From NCBI RefSeq assembly GCF_030052815.1, contig NC_079496.1, forward strand, positions 5,704,001 to 5,768,000: a stretch of 64,000 nt of DNA, in the 5' to 3' direction. Below, piece by piece: positions 10,203-23,163 of this stretch; the first letter of the stretch is position 1; every line of letters begins with the position of its first letter. This DNA comes from Hevea brasiliensis (taxonomy: Eukaryota > Streptophyta > Magnoliopsida > Malpighiales > Euphorbiaceae). Below the pieces are notes generated by a model. The model ran no database searches, was not told where the DNA came from, and worked only from the letters and a program-made list of their open reading frames with translations. Both the position numbers and the translations under genes were made by a program.

Positions 10203-11784
10203 TGTTACATTCATTTCATATAGGTATTTTAGGATAGTTTTGCATCCATTTTGCCCTTATATTTTAGTATATTTTATGTTTTTAGCTTTATTTTAGCTTA
10301 TTTGTTAAATTTAAATACTTTATATTTGATTTTTGTAATTTTGTTATTTTTGATAGGATTTTGTGGCAAATCGAGGATCAATGAGTGCATTAGGAAGTGA
10401 TTTGAAGAAATTTGGAATTCTTTAAGTATGGAGGAAAGTTGAAGAAATCAAGCCTTGAAAGAGCAAACCAGCCGAAATTTGCTTGAAACTTTGCTTAAGA
10501 TCATGCTTAGGGTAAAGCGGCAGTGCTTAAGGTGTAGCACAAGTCAAGTATGAGCAGAAAAGTCCATTTTACTCTAAGTTTGCCAAGATTTGCTGAAGGT
10601 CTGCTTAACCTTAAGTAGACAGTGCGACCAGAAGCTGAAATTTGCTAAGAAGCTGCTTAGGGTTAAGCCGAACCCTAAGCAGACTGCCCAGAACGTGAAA
10701 GATGCTGCTGACTTGGATAATTTTACACCTCATTTCCTACCCACTCATTGGCTCTTATTTACTTTTAGGACAACTTTTTGGGACGATATAAATTCATCAT
10801 TTCCTTATTTTTGCTCAAAGAGGAAAGAGAGGAAAGACAAAAAGGAAAGAAAATTTAATAGAGAGAGAGAGGAGACGCCATTCTCTCTTGGGGAGGAGCT
10901 GCTGCACCAGTTTTGGAGCTCCAGAAACCAGAGATTTTGGTTCTTCTACCTGGGTTTTTTTATTTTAGTCCTTTTATCATGTTTTTCTTTACTTTTCCTT
11001 CAATATTTCTTGAAAATACCATTATGAGTGAGTAAACTCTTTAGATTTCAGAGTTGGAAAATATGTTTTAGATTAATTTGTGGATTTGGACTGGGTATTT
11101 CCTTGTTTTACATAAATATGAGTTTTGATTCCTTCCTTATGTACTTGATTTACTTGCCTAATGTTGGTACCCATTGGGTATTGTATTAATCTTTGATTGA
11201 ACGACCGAAAGGTGAAAGTCATTGATAGATAATCAAGGATTGGAACTTAAAAATCACCTAGATTTAGAAATAAACTAGGATTTTAAGAGGAATTAATTAT
11301 TGGTTACAAAACTTAATGGGTTTTAAAGTAATCAAATAACATACGAAAGTAGGTTTGGTTATTTTAGAACACACTTTGGTTTGCTTGAAAAAGATATCAA
11401 AAGAGTTTAGAATCAATTTCCTTCAAACGCTATTTTTTCCCTAAAAATTTGAATGTCCAAGACAAATCCCAATTAATTTATGCATAAACCCCCAACTCTG
11501 TAATCACTTTTACCATAATTAGACTTTCATTTAAATTACCCATTGTTAATTTAGTTTAATTGCAAACTAGAATTAGAATTTATTTGTTTGCTCCTTACTC
11601 ATTTCAATTAGATTAATCAATTTACCTTGCTCATTTACATTTACCATTTATTCATTAATCATTAGCCCAAATAATCGCTTCATTCATAATTTGGTAATTA
11701 AACAGCAAATCCTCGTGGGAATGATACTTGATTCATCACTTTATTACTTGAGACAACCCGTATACTTGCGGATAAGTCACATCA
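10203..11784 (+). repeat. 3' LTR of Athila copy 1
   Basis: It begins TGTTACATTC directly after the PPT and ends ...GTCACATCA; the CA end was chosen by comparison with the CATCA end of the other copy, so the right boundary is good to a few bases. Length is about 1.58 kb. U3 carries a cluster of GCTTAAG/CTTAAGC-like words (10460-10690), then an ATTGG (CCAAT-type) motif near 10747 and a TATA box TATAAAT at 10787-10793, a coherent pol II promoter layout. A GA-rich stretch follows (10820-10880). The 5' partner LTR is outside the window. Confidence 0.85.
10787..10793 (+). promoter_or_regulatory. LTR TATA box, Athila copy 1
   Basis: TATAAAT in the LTR, about 100 bp downstream of the repeat cluster and about 40 bp downstream of an ATTGG motif. 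The complete copy has TATAAAG in the equivalent LTR position. Confidence 0.55.
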
Positions 11785-14700
11785 CCAGACCCTACCAAAT
11801 GCACTGCAAAGGGGTGACAACTGGACACAAGTGCAGATCTAAACTCTCAAAATCTCAGTCTGATGATTACTGGGCTTTATCCTTATCTCCAGTACTTACG
11901 CAATGAAAAACCAACGCGTTAAGCATTTCTGCTTAGTGGTGCAATAATACAATGAAAATATAATATACAAATATAAGTAATACTTTCATGTTTGTAGTAC
12001 TTATCAAAAAAATGCATATTTAATGAAATATAGATTTGTTTAAGCCTAGTTAAAATTTATGATATCAACTCTCTTACGCATCTTATTAGTTGGTCCTAAA
12101 ATGATCTTAAACATCATTTTTCATTTTATTGATCTTTGGGAACATTTATTTTATTGGGATCTTTTTTTTTCTTTATATTAATATTCAATTTCCTTTTTTC
12201 GTTTCAATACATATTTAATCTCATTAATGCTTTTCACTGCTCAAGTAACCCATAACAGACTGACTAGACTGCATAAGCGGGTAAACTAGTACTGGAAACA
12301 CTTGTGTCGTGGGCCATCATACCATGGGACACATAATATAAACCAGATATGTAACAGAATGGCTAAAAAACTATAATAGCAATTGAGCATAAATCCATAT
12401 ACATCATAATGTAACAGAATGGCTGGAAGCCATGATAACAGAATGGCACGAAAGCCATGATAATAGAATGGCAGAAAAGTCATAAGCAGTATTGCAAATC
12501 AGAACCCTACAGGCATGCCAATTTATCCAACCCATATGCACATGTTTAGGCGTACATGGGCAATTAGTATTCTTAAACATTCATAAGTCACATAATTTTA
12601 CCATATGTTGTGTTCATATTTTATAGCATTTTCATTTCAATCGTGTTGGGAACATGAGTCCTAAATAAATGTTCATATCATATTCATGTTCAATGATTCA
12701 TTGGCATTAAATACCAATCATATTTCAATTTGTTGTAAGTATACCTCATGAATTCCGGAATTCCAGTCTTGATTTCACTCTCATGTTAGGTCAAGCTACA
12801 ATGGTAATTTGACCACACTTTCTTCATGGAAGTTATTCTTTATTGTCTTAAGTTTAATTTCATTTTTGAATCATCTAATTTGGAGTTTTCTAGCTCCAGT
12901 TATAGACAATTTATCAAGTACTAGTCCGGTAACTAATACTATTCTAGAACATGGTAGATTTCAGAACTCAACTTTGTTAATCTATTTGGACTAGTTACAG
13001 CCATAATTTGGCTTAGAGTTCTACATATGAGTTATTCCCCTATGTCTCATGGTTACACAGGTTCAAGAATTTTTAAATTTGAAACTGTATAGGATGAGTT
13101 ATGGCCAATTAACTAACCTTGACTCTTGGATCTTGTAACTCTAGGATTTCAGGTTCCAAGTCTGTCTTACAACTATTATTTAAGGGTTTTACACTCAAAA
13201 TTTGAGTAAAGTTTCAAAACCAAAGTTGTAACTCGATTTCTTAAGTTTTCATATCAGTTTGACTCATTCTAATTGAAGTTTTCTACTGGAAGTTATGGTT
13301 CATTTACTATCCGGGTGTCAAATGGTCAATTTATCCAGGTGCAGGAATTTCCAGATTGGAAATTCCTGATTTCTCCTAGCAATTTCCCTAAGTTGCATTT
13401 GGTTTTGGGTTTTGGTCAAAACATCAAAATTATAGTTCTAGGTCTTATGAAGATTTTGGCTTTTAAATCACTGCATTTGCAGTTTTGTAGGCTGAGTTAC
13501 GGAATTTTTGCCACAACTAGTCGGGCACCTAAGTTCAGGATTTTCTAGGTTTAGGTTTTGTCCAGGCAGGTTTGATGGACTAATTTTGCTTAGTAATTTG
13601 AATTAGTTAAGGTCAAAACTAGGTCTTTTGATCTTCATAAAAAATGTTCTCCTATGTCTCAGGTTTCTATGGGTTTAAGAATAAGCTCATTTGGAGCTTT
13701 CTACAGTGAGTTATGCCTATTTAAACATTTACTATTCATATAGTCATTTATATAGGTCCAGATTAGGTCATTCCGGATTGAAGCCAATTTTAAGGCAATT
13801 TGTGGTCAGTTTCTAAGCAAGGTCTCTTCATAAAATTTGTGGCTTTAGATCTTAAGTTTCATCTCCAATTAGCCTCACACCAATTGGAGTAATGTAGCTC
13901 TACTTATGGCCATATAAATGTACTGGACTCAAGGTCCAAAAATCCCTGCATGGAAACAACACTTCCAATACAATAATTCAACACTACTACCAACTTCAAA
14001 ACTCAACCAATCCTCATTAATTGGTCAATAATTGACCTCAACTACCTCATTTGAGTATCATATCAACAAATTCCCAAATTTCATGCAAAACCCTAACCTC
14101 CATAATCACATTTTATGCAACTTATACCAAATCAACATATCCATCACATATACACATCTAATACCATCTCTAGGCAAGTTTAATGTCAATTAAACTCATC
14201 ATTCTCTCATACATCAAGGCTGCCAAATTTCACCTTCCCAAATACTTATCATTTTCTTAAATTTTCATGCAAATTCAACTCAATTCCACATACTTTAAAA
14301 GATTAAAGAAGAGAGATATGTAATACTTGCACTAACCTCTTTTGAGCCAATTCTAAGCTTCCCAGATCTTCTAGTTTTCCACTTCCTTTTGCTTATAATC
14401 TCTTTAGCAAGGTCAATTATCAAGTTTTAGTGTTTGATGTTAAGGGAAATATGGAGAGTGGAGCAAGAAATTAGAGCTTGAAAGCTTGATAATGGTGGAA
14501 ATGGTGGAGTAAGGTGGTTTGGCCAAGGCTTAGATGGAAGAAGAAGATAACTTTGGTTGCTTTTGATCAATTTTTGTCTTATGCTATTTATCCTCATTTA
14601 ATTGAATTAAGTTTTTAATGACATCATCATGAAATCATGCTTAGATCATAAATGAAATTAATTTTCTTTTCTTTCTTTTTCTTCTTTTCATTATATGTTT

Positions 14701-15184
14701 CTATTTAAATTTTCTTCAAAATTTCTTCATATTTTATTGCATAAATTTTCACTTAATTTAATTGAAATTTTGGTCAAAAATCAACTCTTCATATGAAATG
14801 ACTAAAATGCCCTTCATCGGGTCATAATTTATCTTTATCAATTGGTATTGCTTTCCTTTCATTTCTTTGACATTTTCATTTCCTTTAATCCCTCAATTAA
14901 GTCCTAAATAAATGTTTCACTAGGTTCCTCATGAGTTTGGGGTGGCAACTAAATCCACAGTCACTTTCTTGTAGCTTTCCAATGAGGTCACTCATCGCTA
15001 TGGGCTTATACTCATTTGTACTTCATTTCTTTCATTTTCCTTTAACTTTACTTGATCTTTATTCAACCAATTTATGACTCCTCACTCTAGTTTATGTGTG
15101 GTTCCAAACATCCTGACTGTCCGAATGGACGTTAGTCATCGAAATAGTAGAATGTACGGAACTACCTAAAATGAGGATGTCACA
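11785..15184 (-). repeat. chromovirus-type LTR, copy 1 (- strand), bounded by Athila copy 1
   Basis: Read on the - strand it opens TGTGACATCCTC at 15184 and shows the block CTATTTCGATGACTAACGTC, which aligns with the block near the start of the + strand LTR at 15208. It shares about 2.7 kb of recognisable similarity with 31005-33786, including the AACAGAATGGC repeats (12355-12470 and 31133-31255). Toward its distal end a GCACCACTAAGC...GCTTAACGCG motif (11900-11960) resembles the GCACCACTGAGTC...ACTCAGCGCC motif of the + strand LTR (18150-18182). The Athila LTR sits directly at its left end, consistent with Athila insertion into this LTR. No coding capacity. Confidence 0.65.
12355..12482 (+). 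repeat. short AACAGAATGGC tandem repeats inside LTR
   Basis: The word AACAGAATGGC followed by AAAAGC/GAAGCCATGATA-like sequence recurs four to five times in 12355-12482. The same array is present in the related LTR at 31133-31255. Confidence 0.75.
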
Positions 15185-15207
15185 CCACCAGTACCTAGTC
15201 CTTAATC

Positions 15208-18200
15208 TGTAACACCTCTATTTGCATAGCTTGGTATATTTTACTATTCCGATGACTGGTGTCGGTCTGGACCATTAAGGGGATTAGAACTACATCTAAG
15301 ACACCTAGATAAGCCCTGAATGCAAATAATTAGTGATTGCTAGATATTTAAGTATAATGAGAAAAACAAAACATAAAAGGTTAAATGAACCGAGAGTCAC
15401 AGCGATGGGTGACCTTCCCGGGAAGTGACTGCGATGTTAGTCTTAACCCGAATTTTGAATTGGAAAATGTGACGCTGCGGTCCTTAGGACTATTAAGAAC
15501 ACAGTGGAAAAGAGAAAATCATAGAAAAGATTTGTTAAGCAGGTCAAATAATTAAGTCAAGAATCCGAAAGAAATATTGAATTACTTGTAACCGGGAGTC
15601 ACAGCGATGGGTGACCTTCCCGAGAAGTGACTGCGAGGTCAGTCTTAACCCGAATTTTGAATCGAAAAATGTGACGCTGCGGTCCTTAGGACTATTACGA
15701 ACACAGTGGAAAAGAGAAAATCATAGAAAAGAATTGTTAAGCAAGTCAAATAATTAGGTCAAGAATCCGAAAGAAATATTGAATTACTTGTAAGCCGGAT
15801 CAGACCGGCGATGGGCAATTTGGTCAATTCACCCTTAGAGCTTACTCCTAACCTAACTGTCCAATAAAATCATAGAAATAAAAATTTCAAAATTTAGAAT
15901 TAAATTAAAGAACTATTGAAAAATTAAAGAAAAAGAAAAAGAATAAAAATGAGACTTATTACATCATGATGATGACATCACATATAATGTCAAAATTAAT
16001 TTTAATTTTTCCACATTTTTTTACTAAGTTAAATACAATTATTAAACACATAAGAACATAAAAAAATTAAAAAGCAAAACCATTTCTTCTTCCTTATCAA
16101 CCTTGGCCGAAACACTCCACCCCACCTCCATTAAAAATTCCTCCATTAAAGCTTGATCCAAGCTCTTCATCTCCATAAATTAACCCTAAATTCTCAAAAT
16201 TTCCCCCAAAAACCTTGTCTTGTTATCTCAACTAGACAAGAAGATTTAAGAAGAAGAAGAAAGGAGAAATTGAAGGAATTAAGGAAGTGGAACATCAAAG
16301 TTGAGGTTAGTAGTTTAATACTTGTGCTTTTAGTTCACTTAACCTAGAAATTAACTTAAAATCAAAAGAAAATAATTATGGGAGACTAGATAGGAAATTC
16401 AGCCAGCATTAAGGAGGATTGAAAATTCTTGAATTTGATGGAATTGAAGGATTAATTGAGGTGAATTAAGTAGGTAGACAAAGAATATACAATTTAATTG
16501 CATTAAATTACACAAGTAAAAAATTTAGGGTTCTTGAATTTAGAAATTGGGAGAAAAATTAGAGGAAATGGTCAATTGATGCAATTAACCCTAATTGAAG
16601 TGAGAAATGGTCAATTGGGACCATTTGTGGTATGTTTGAATTGGTAGAAACCAAGTGCAATTCGGATTGGTTAGGGTCACTATTCTGGTAGCTTGACCTA
16701 GGACTCTTTCAGGGACTAAAACTGAAAATTTACCAACCCAAATGGTGTGAGGCTAATTGAGAATAAAAATAGATACATAATGGCACATTTTTCATTCAGG
16801 AACTATTCCTAGAAAATGACATTAACATAGTGAAAAATTAGTTCAAACCCGGGTGTAGTGCACAGCCACTGTACCAAAATGACTAAATAAATAGTGTTTG
16901 TTCATTTGGCCATAACTTGGGCTCTGTAGGTACAAATGACCTGATTTTTATGGCATTAGAAATGTATGACATAGCACTACAACTTTCATGAAGAATACCA
17001 ATCCAAATTCTGCCCATAACTAAGTCATTTTGCCACCCAAAGCGATCCAAAACTGCCAAAACCAATTAGGTGCCCAGAAAATCTGGGTTAAACCAATCCG
17101 GTCAACCATGTTCAATTGGCCTATCTTGGGCTACAAAACTCCGAATGGAGCGATTCAAAAAGGAAAATAAAGCTAAGACAATAAGGAACAACTTCTATGA
17201 AGAACACTTAGTCAAATTCCCACAGAAATATGGTCAATGGAACAGTGCAAAATAGGACATCAAAACTAAATATTTAAAATTGTGCCTAGGAAACCTAAAA
17301 ATTGAAGGGGCAACCAAAATCAATGAATTAAGCAATCAAAATGTGGTATGTGGGTGAAATTGAAATTTTCATACCTATTAAGCATAAGAAAGTCAACAAT
17401 TTGACTTAAATATTATCATGAATAGTAAACCCGAAATGCAAAATTCAAAGAACGTTAAATTAAGCATATTAGAGGTAGACATAAGTAATTGTTAATTTAT
17501 TATTGAATTTATTATACGTTATGATATTGAAACACTATAAAATTATGTATTTCAGTTGAAAAGAATATCAGGAAAGAACCCGAGACATCAAGTTAAGGCC
17601 TAGAGGTGACCCGCACAAGGTTTGTGCATAACATAAAATTTTTCTATAAATTCTCTTGACAATTTGTTTTGATGAATAAATTGTGATTTATTTTTATTGC
17701 AAATTTGTGAATGAAATGAATATTATGCTTTTGACTTAAATTATTAAAAATTTAATTGTATGTATTTGAATTGTCAATAAATGTTTAGTAAAATATTAAG
17801 ATAGTTTTGAAACCACAGTGTCATGACTATATATCTGAATGCCTCACTAGCATGCCTAGTGGGAACTCTGGCTAAAGTGTTGAGGTGTGTACCAGTAGAG
17901 GAAGAAATTGAATGGGTACCCATAGTTTGAGCTAGCTAGCTTTGAGATTCCTCATAAGCTTCCGGCTATTGAGATGAACATTGTACTGATGATATGATAT
18001 AACTGTGTTTTTATGACATTTGTTTTGAGACTTCTGAAATGAGACTATTTTGACTAAAATTAAAAATTATATTTTGTATTTGTTTTCATTTTCAGTACCA
18101 TATTTGAATAAATATGATTTGATTTATGCATAAAATTTTATTTTAGTATGTTATGCACCACTGAGTCATAGTACTCAGCGCCGTTTATTGCTGTCGCAAA

Positions 18201-18498
18201 TAGAGAGACTAGTAGAGCAGCGGAGTGAGCTGTTGAGGAATTCAGAGCTACTTCTGGACCTTTTGTTGGGTATAATTTTATACCCTGATTGTACATGTTT
18301 ATTTTGATGTAATTGACTGTATATACATTTGTGAATTAGTCATGAGCAGTTGTACAGATTTTGTAATAATATTATTTTAGATTTTTGATATAATTTTTGG
18401 ACTGATAAATATAAATTAATTTTTCTTTAATGCAATGTGTATGAAATTAATTATTACTATTTTTGGAAATAATTGAATTGAAATTTTGAGTTGTGACA
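15208..18498 (+). repeat. chromovirus-type LTR, probably solo (+ strand)
   Basis: It opens TGTAACACCTC and ends TTGAGTTGTGACA, the same 13-base end found next to the tRNA-iMet primer site of the - strand chromovirus (23164 on the + strand, reversed). Length is about 3.3 kb. No primer-binding site follows at 18499, and flanking bases (TAATC before, TATTG after) match at only three of five positions, so a solo LTR with an eroded target duplication is likely. It contains a 202-bp tandem duplication (15390-15794) and the GCACCACTGAGTC...ACTCAGCGCC block at 18150-18182. Confidence 0.7.
15390..15794 (+). repeat. tandem duplication, two units of about 202 bp, inside the + strand LTR
   Basis: Unit 1 starts CCGAGAGTCACAGCGATGGG at 15390 and unit 2 starts CCGGGAGTCACAGCGATGGG at 15592. 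They differ at only a handful of positions by eye. A diverged third start (CCGGATCAGACCGGCGATGG) follows at about 15795. Both units carry the GTGACGCTGCGGTCCTTAGG block. Confidence 0.9.
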
Positions 18499-18849
18499 TA
18501 TTGATTGAATTGTGGAGTTTGGAGAAAATTGCGCTAATTTGAGTTATAATGGTGGTTGTGATTTGATGAAGTGTTATATTGGAAGTGTTTGCTACAAGTT
18601 AAATTTTTAGGTTTTCTCAAATACAGCCAACACTCCGCCGCAATTTCTTCAAAATTTGCGGAAAAATAAAAATGGACAAAAATTTTATCAAATCTTTAAA
18701 CTTCAAGTAAATGTTTTTAATACCTGTTGGAAAAGCTCACCACTTTCAAAAAGTATGAAAATTGTTTTAGAATCCCTTGTAGTGTATTTAATAGGTTATT
18801 GGTAGATGGAGTCGGTAATTCATTAGGTATACTACGAGATCATGTTATG

Positions 18850-19345
18850 CCTTACAGAGGGGTAAGGTGTGACATGATCCATCAATTCATGCAACTCCTA
18901 GATCAATGGCCTCCTTTCTGTTTCTATAGACGCCAAATTGCCTGATGATTTTTTTGCTTAAAGCATCTGTCACTACATTTGCCTTTCTAAGATGGTAATG
19001 AATGGTGCAGTCATAATCCATTAGAAGTTCCATCCATCTCCTCTAACTCAGATTTAAGTCCCTTTCCTGAAAAATATACTTCAAGCTTTTTATGGTCAGT
19101 GTATATCTCACATACTTCACTATAAAGATAGTGCCTCCAAATCTTTAATGCAAACACTACAGCCGCTATTTCTAGATCATGAGTGGGGTAGTTCTGCTCG
19201 TGCCTCTTTAACTGTCTTGAAACATAAGCCACCACTTTTTCGTGCTGCATTAAAACACACCCCAACCCAACTCATCCAGTACACCGTATATCCTTATCCA
19301 CTCACAGGCAACATCAATATAGGGGCTGTAGTTAGACATTCATTA
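18850..19345 (-). pseudogene. chromovirus RNase H / pol fragment
   Basis: On the - strand, LTTAPILMLP is followed by [57 protein letters not shown] and, after a break, a block corresponding to the end of RNase H leading into the integrase linker (ERRPL near 18910). This is the chromovirus RNase H signature, clearly different from the Athila RNase H in the same window. Frameshifts and stops interrupt it, for example near 19060 and before 19265. It would degrade the RNA strand of the cDNA hybrid. Confidence 0.85.
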
Positions 19346-22300
19346 GATCAACTCCTGTCAATCTTATGTAATTAGTCATGTAGAGTTCCATTCAAGTGCC
19401 AAGTGTACCCTACACTATCTATCAACATTGAAAAGTGAACTGGGTCTCTTCTCCTATATGACAAAAGTATTTGTATTCCCTGATAACCCAGTTAATGTAA
19501 CCTTATCATTTTTCACTCCTTCTCTAGAATGGAAGTATCTTGACTTCTTCCTGAAGCTTTTTATTATGTGACATACTTCTTATATATTAGCACTTAGATC
19601 GAGGCTCCACTACTTCTTTAATCTATCATCTCACCATAACTTGTTTTAAACATCCCTTAGTGTGCCTTAGCATACTTATTTCTCCTTATCCTTATCATTG
19701 TAACCAACTCTATCTAGCTTTTTTTCTGTCCTTTGGATCTTGTCCACTTCTTTTTCCTGTTTCTACTATTGTTGATATCTTTTCAACCTACTGTACTTAT
19801 TCCTTAACCTTAGTCCTGTCTCACCCTTATACCTTTTCTTTAGTCCTATCTCACCCTTATACCTTTTCCTTCAAGGATGTTCAACCCATCATCAACTTTA
19901 ACTTTCTTTTTATTTTTTAGTCCTATCATGATTACTAGTTTCATTACTTCGGGAAGTCTAACCTTACGATTAGCTCGTACCAGCACATCATTCATATTAT
20001 GTAATACTTGTAATTGACCATAGAAAATTCTTCTTGTATCTCCTTTTCCAACTTGACCATCAGAACATTATTATTCCCTACTTCCCGTTGTAGGAAATTG
20101 CTCATCATGGTTAGATAGGAGCCCTTGAAACTATAAGTTCCACCTGAACTAATATGACTATGGAAAATGTGTGCTATGCTATAATTCTAGATAAGATATT
20201 TTACGTATTCATTTCATTATAACCACATTTACTGCCCACGGCTCTCCAAACTTTAGCCTCAAATTTACCCATCAGCAATAATTTCATCCACTGAAATTCA
20301 TCCATAAATAGTACTTCCTCAGCTTATAGTTCAGGAGGGTTGCAAGCCCTAGTAACTAACTCAGTTTAACTGCTATCACTACTCTGATCATTCATTCATA
20401 CTTAACATCAGTTATACATTTGCGTCATTTCCTTTTAAGGAGAATGTGTATGGACTAGTGCCTACCAAATTCTTAAATACTAGGTCATCGCAACATAGTT
20501 TCCCTTACTTATGTAGTCTTCTAGAGCCAAAAGCATGAGCTAAACTTGAAAAGAAAGAGAAATCTCCTCCTACAATCATCAGCACACTGTTGTCTGTAGA
20601 ATAATATTTAACCCATGTCTCTTGGTATTCTTCTTGAAATTTCATCATCTCTTCTATAAGATATCAGCTGCAACAATCCTTCCGTTGCACTTCGATTTGC
20701 CTGACATAACATTTTAAGATTTGCCATATTTACTTATACTCCATTTTTACTTTTTATGCCTACCCTCGTTCTTTTGCATCCCTACATATTACTGCATTCT
20801 ATAAGATGCCTCTCACTAACAGACTCTTCCAGAATTGATTTCATTCATACTTACTGCCATAACTCTTATCCTAGTACTTCTTAGTGACTTGTGACTATCA
20901 CTCATGCATATCTCTTCCAGCTTTATCTCCTACTGTTGTTCTGTCACTTATTTTCATTCATGTTTTTTTATACAGTGACCCTATTCGTCATACTGAAAAT
21001 GCTTACATAACCCTTGATCACAGACCCCAAAACTGCTATCTCACCATCTCTACTCATGACCTAAGCCTATGTGCCATTTTCTACCATCCTTTTTGTTCGT
21101 CATGCCTATTTGAACCATTAGGTTTACTTTTATTTAACTTACTACTTATTAATTCACTCCTTTACTTGATAGGATAGTTCAGGACACCATTACACATCAT
21201 ATAACTTTTGCTTGCTCTAGTTGTATTCCTCAACTAACTTTCCTCATACTGTTAGAAGTCCAAATGGATTTATCCCATTGCTACCTACTCCATCTTGAAA
21301 ATAGGAATAGACAGAGTTTGATCCATGTCCTGCAACTCTAAACCCCATGTTTTGGCTCCTGACATTGCCCAAACCATGACATGCTCTAAGTCTTACACTT
21401 TTGGATTCTATATCTTGATAGCTATCCTCACTCATGTACTCTTGTTATAGGTTTTCTAATATTGCCTTTCAGTTCATCCTATTTACCTTGCTCAAGATGG
21501 CACTTTATATACCTTATATCTTACTTTGATCTTCCTAACCTTGTCCTATTCTTGGCTATTCGGTTTGCTCTTTACTTCATCTCTTTTATCTTACTCAAAA
21601 TAAAACCTTGATTACTTTATTCCTTGGCTCCATTCTTCTTCTTGACCTGACAGTTATGCTAGAAAATTATACTTTTAAGTGTCTCTGCTAGGTCATTTTC
21701 ACATTCGTACTACTCAGAATTGGTCTTTCGACCACTTTGATTAGCACTTCTACTGCCATTCGAATTTCTCTCTTGTTGCATCTGAAACCAACTATCTAAA
21801 TTTTCATTTCTATATTTTCTTTTATCTACTGATATTCTATAACTTATTTTCACTAACTTACAGTCATTGTCCTTTCCTCTGCCTAACTACAAACTATCCC
21901 CTAATACCTCAAGGAGGAAATCTATAGGGATTCTATTTTCTTATATCCACTTAATTAGTTAAAACTTGAGGTACTGGGTACCATAACCCGTCATTCAATT
22001 CACTGGCTTTTCATCCATCATGAGCCAATCACTTATAGTTCCTACAATGAAACTTATACCCTCTTCAGGATACTTGAGCCAACTACTTTCTACCCCACTT
22101 TACAGTCCCATCTGGGGCACTATTCTTTAGATCACCATCACTAGTAGTAATCTTCTGTCTTTTCTGAAAGTATTAATATCATACCCTACATCATAACTTA
22201 CTGCAATGGGGGCACTGCATCTTGCTGACACACAAAGGATATAATATTCTTACTAAACTTTAGGCAAAACATCTCTTGTAATGCCAAAACCATCCAAAAC

Positions 22301-23147
22301 CCCATATCAGAGACCAGATTACCCCACTAGGTAGGTGTCATCATTACACTATGATTATACTAAAAATCTCTAATTTCGTGCCACTGATGCTATAACTCTA
22401 CGCTTAAGTTAAGATAACCGAGTCACTGACTCTGGTTATCACCCAATTGCTACCTTTGATGTTCTATCTCTAGGGTCTTAAACCCTAACTAGGAGTTTTT
22501 CTAACTCCTCTGCAGAAATAGAACTCTATTCTAGCATATCTATACCAAACTAGAGGTTATTTGCAAACACCCTCATCATGAAATACCATGGGAATGCACG
22601 TAGCTTTACACAATAATCCCATGTCATTATTGTAATCTGCAGTTTACAGTACAAACATCGAGAATATTGTATAGTTACTATGGTACATCCCAATAGACTA
22701 GGTTTTCCAATCTCTTATCTCTCTTAAATCAACTAATATCATAAACTCACTTTGACTGAGCTATCCACTGACAATCGCCAGTAGTGATACCCTCACCCTT
22801 ATTTAGGGCAACTATACTACCAAAACTCACCGTTATGTACTCATGCCTTGCACTAGATAGGCACACCATTTAGCCCCACTATGACAGAAACACAACATTT
22901 CTTTGAAATACGTATCCCCATGGTAGACCCCAACACGTTTGCTAACTCTATTTCACATCTCTACGCATTTCACAAAAACCAAAACACTAACTGAAGCACT
23001 CTTATATTAATCGAGAAATAAAGCAAAATCTAAAAATAAGAAATTACAGAAGAAGACGAAACAGGATCCTATACTCTGCATGTGACCTCCTAAAAAGACT
23101 CCTTTTACACTCCCAATTATACTCTTTTCCATGAATCTAGAGCCTAA

Positions 23148-23159
23148 GCTCTGATACCA
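23148..23159 (-). promoter_or_regulatory. primer-binding site, initiator-Met tRNA type
   Basis: On the - strand TGGTATCAGAGC lies four bases inside the LTR end (...GTTGTGACA). It matches the 3' end complement of plant initiator tRNA-Met, the usual primer of chromoviruses, and fixes the orientation of the element. Confidence 0.85.
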
Positions 23160-23163
23160 ACAT

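Larger units (their letters stand above)
1..11784 (+). mobile_element. Athila-type Ty3/gypsy retrotransposon, copy 1, 5' end outside window
   Basis: Seen: in order, a gag domain open from base 2, an aspartic protease region, RT, RNase H, integrase with HHCC and DDE residues, a roughly 1.1-kb spacer, a third ORF, about 2.2 kb of non-coding DNA, a polypurine tract (10188-10202) and a 3' LTR (10203-11784). The protein sequences and the third ORF of the 'putative plant transposon protein' type place it in the Athila lineage. The 5' LTR and primer site lie left of the window. The coding part has at least three frameshifts (near 940, 2450 and 4170) and many in-frame stops, so it is not autonomous. 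It abuts a chromovirus-type LTR at 11785 and probably inserted into it; the target duplication cannot be checked because the 5' end is missing. Confidence 0.95.
18499..23163 (-). mobile_element. decayed internal region of a chromovirus-type Ty3/gypsy element
   Basis: Read on the - strand from the primer site at 23159, this is the internal region of the element whose 5' LTR is at 23164-24602. Coding remains are heavily mutated. A Gln/Asn/Ser-rich gag-like patch is faintly visible at about 21710-21790, and an RNase H domain is clear at 18850-19345. RT motifs expected between them could not be recognised. The 3' LTR is missing: the sequence meets the oppositely oriented LTR at 18498. The rest is unrecognised AT-moderate DNA with no usable ORF. 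Confidence 0.6.

Noticed and set aside
19660..21177. Plus-strand ORFs of 80-100 codons between 19660 and 21177
   Set aside because: They lie antisense to the decayed chromovirus and have Leu/Ser/Thr/Tyr-rich composition typical of reverse-frame reading.
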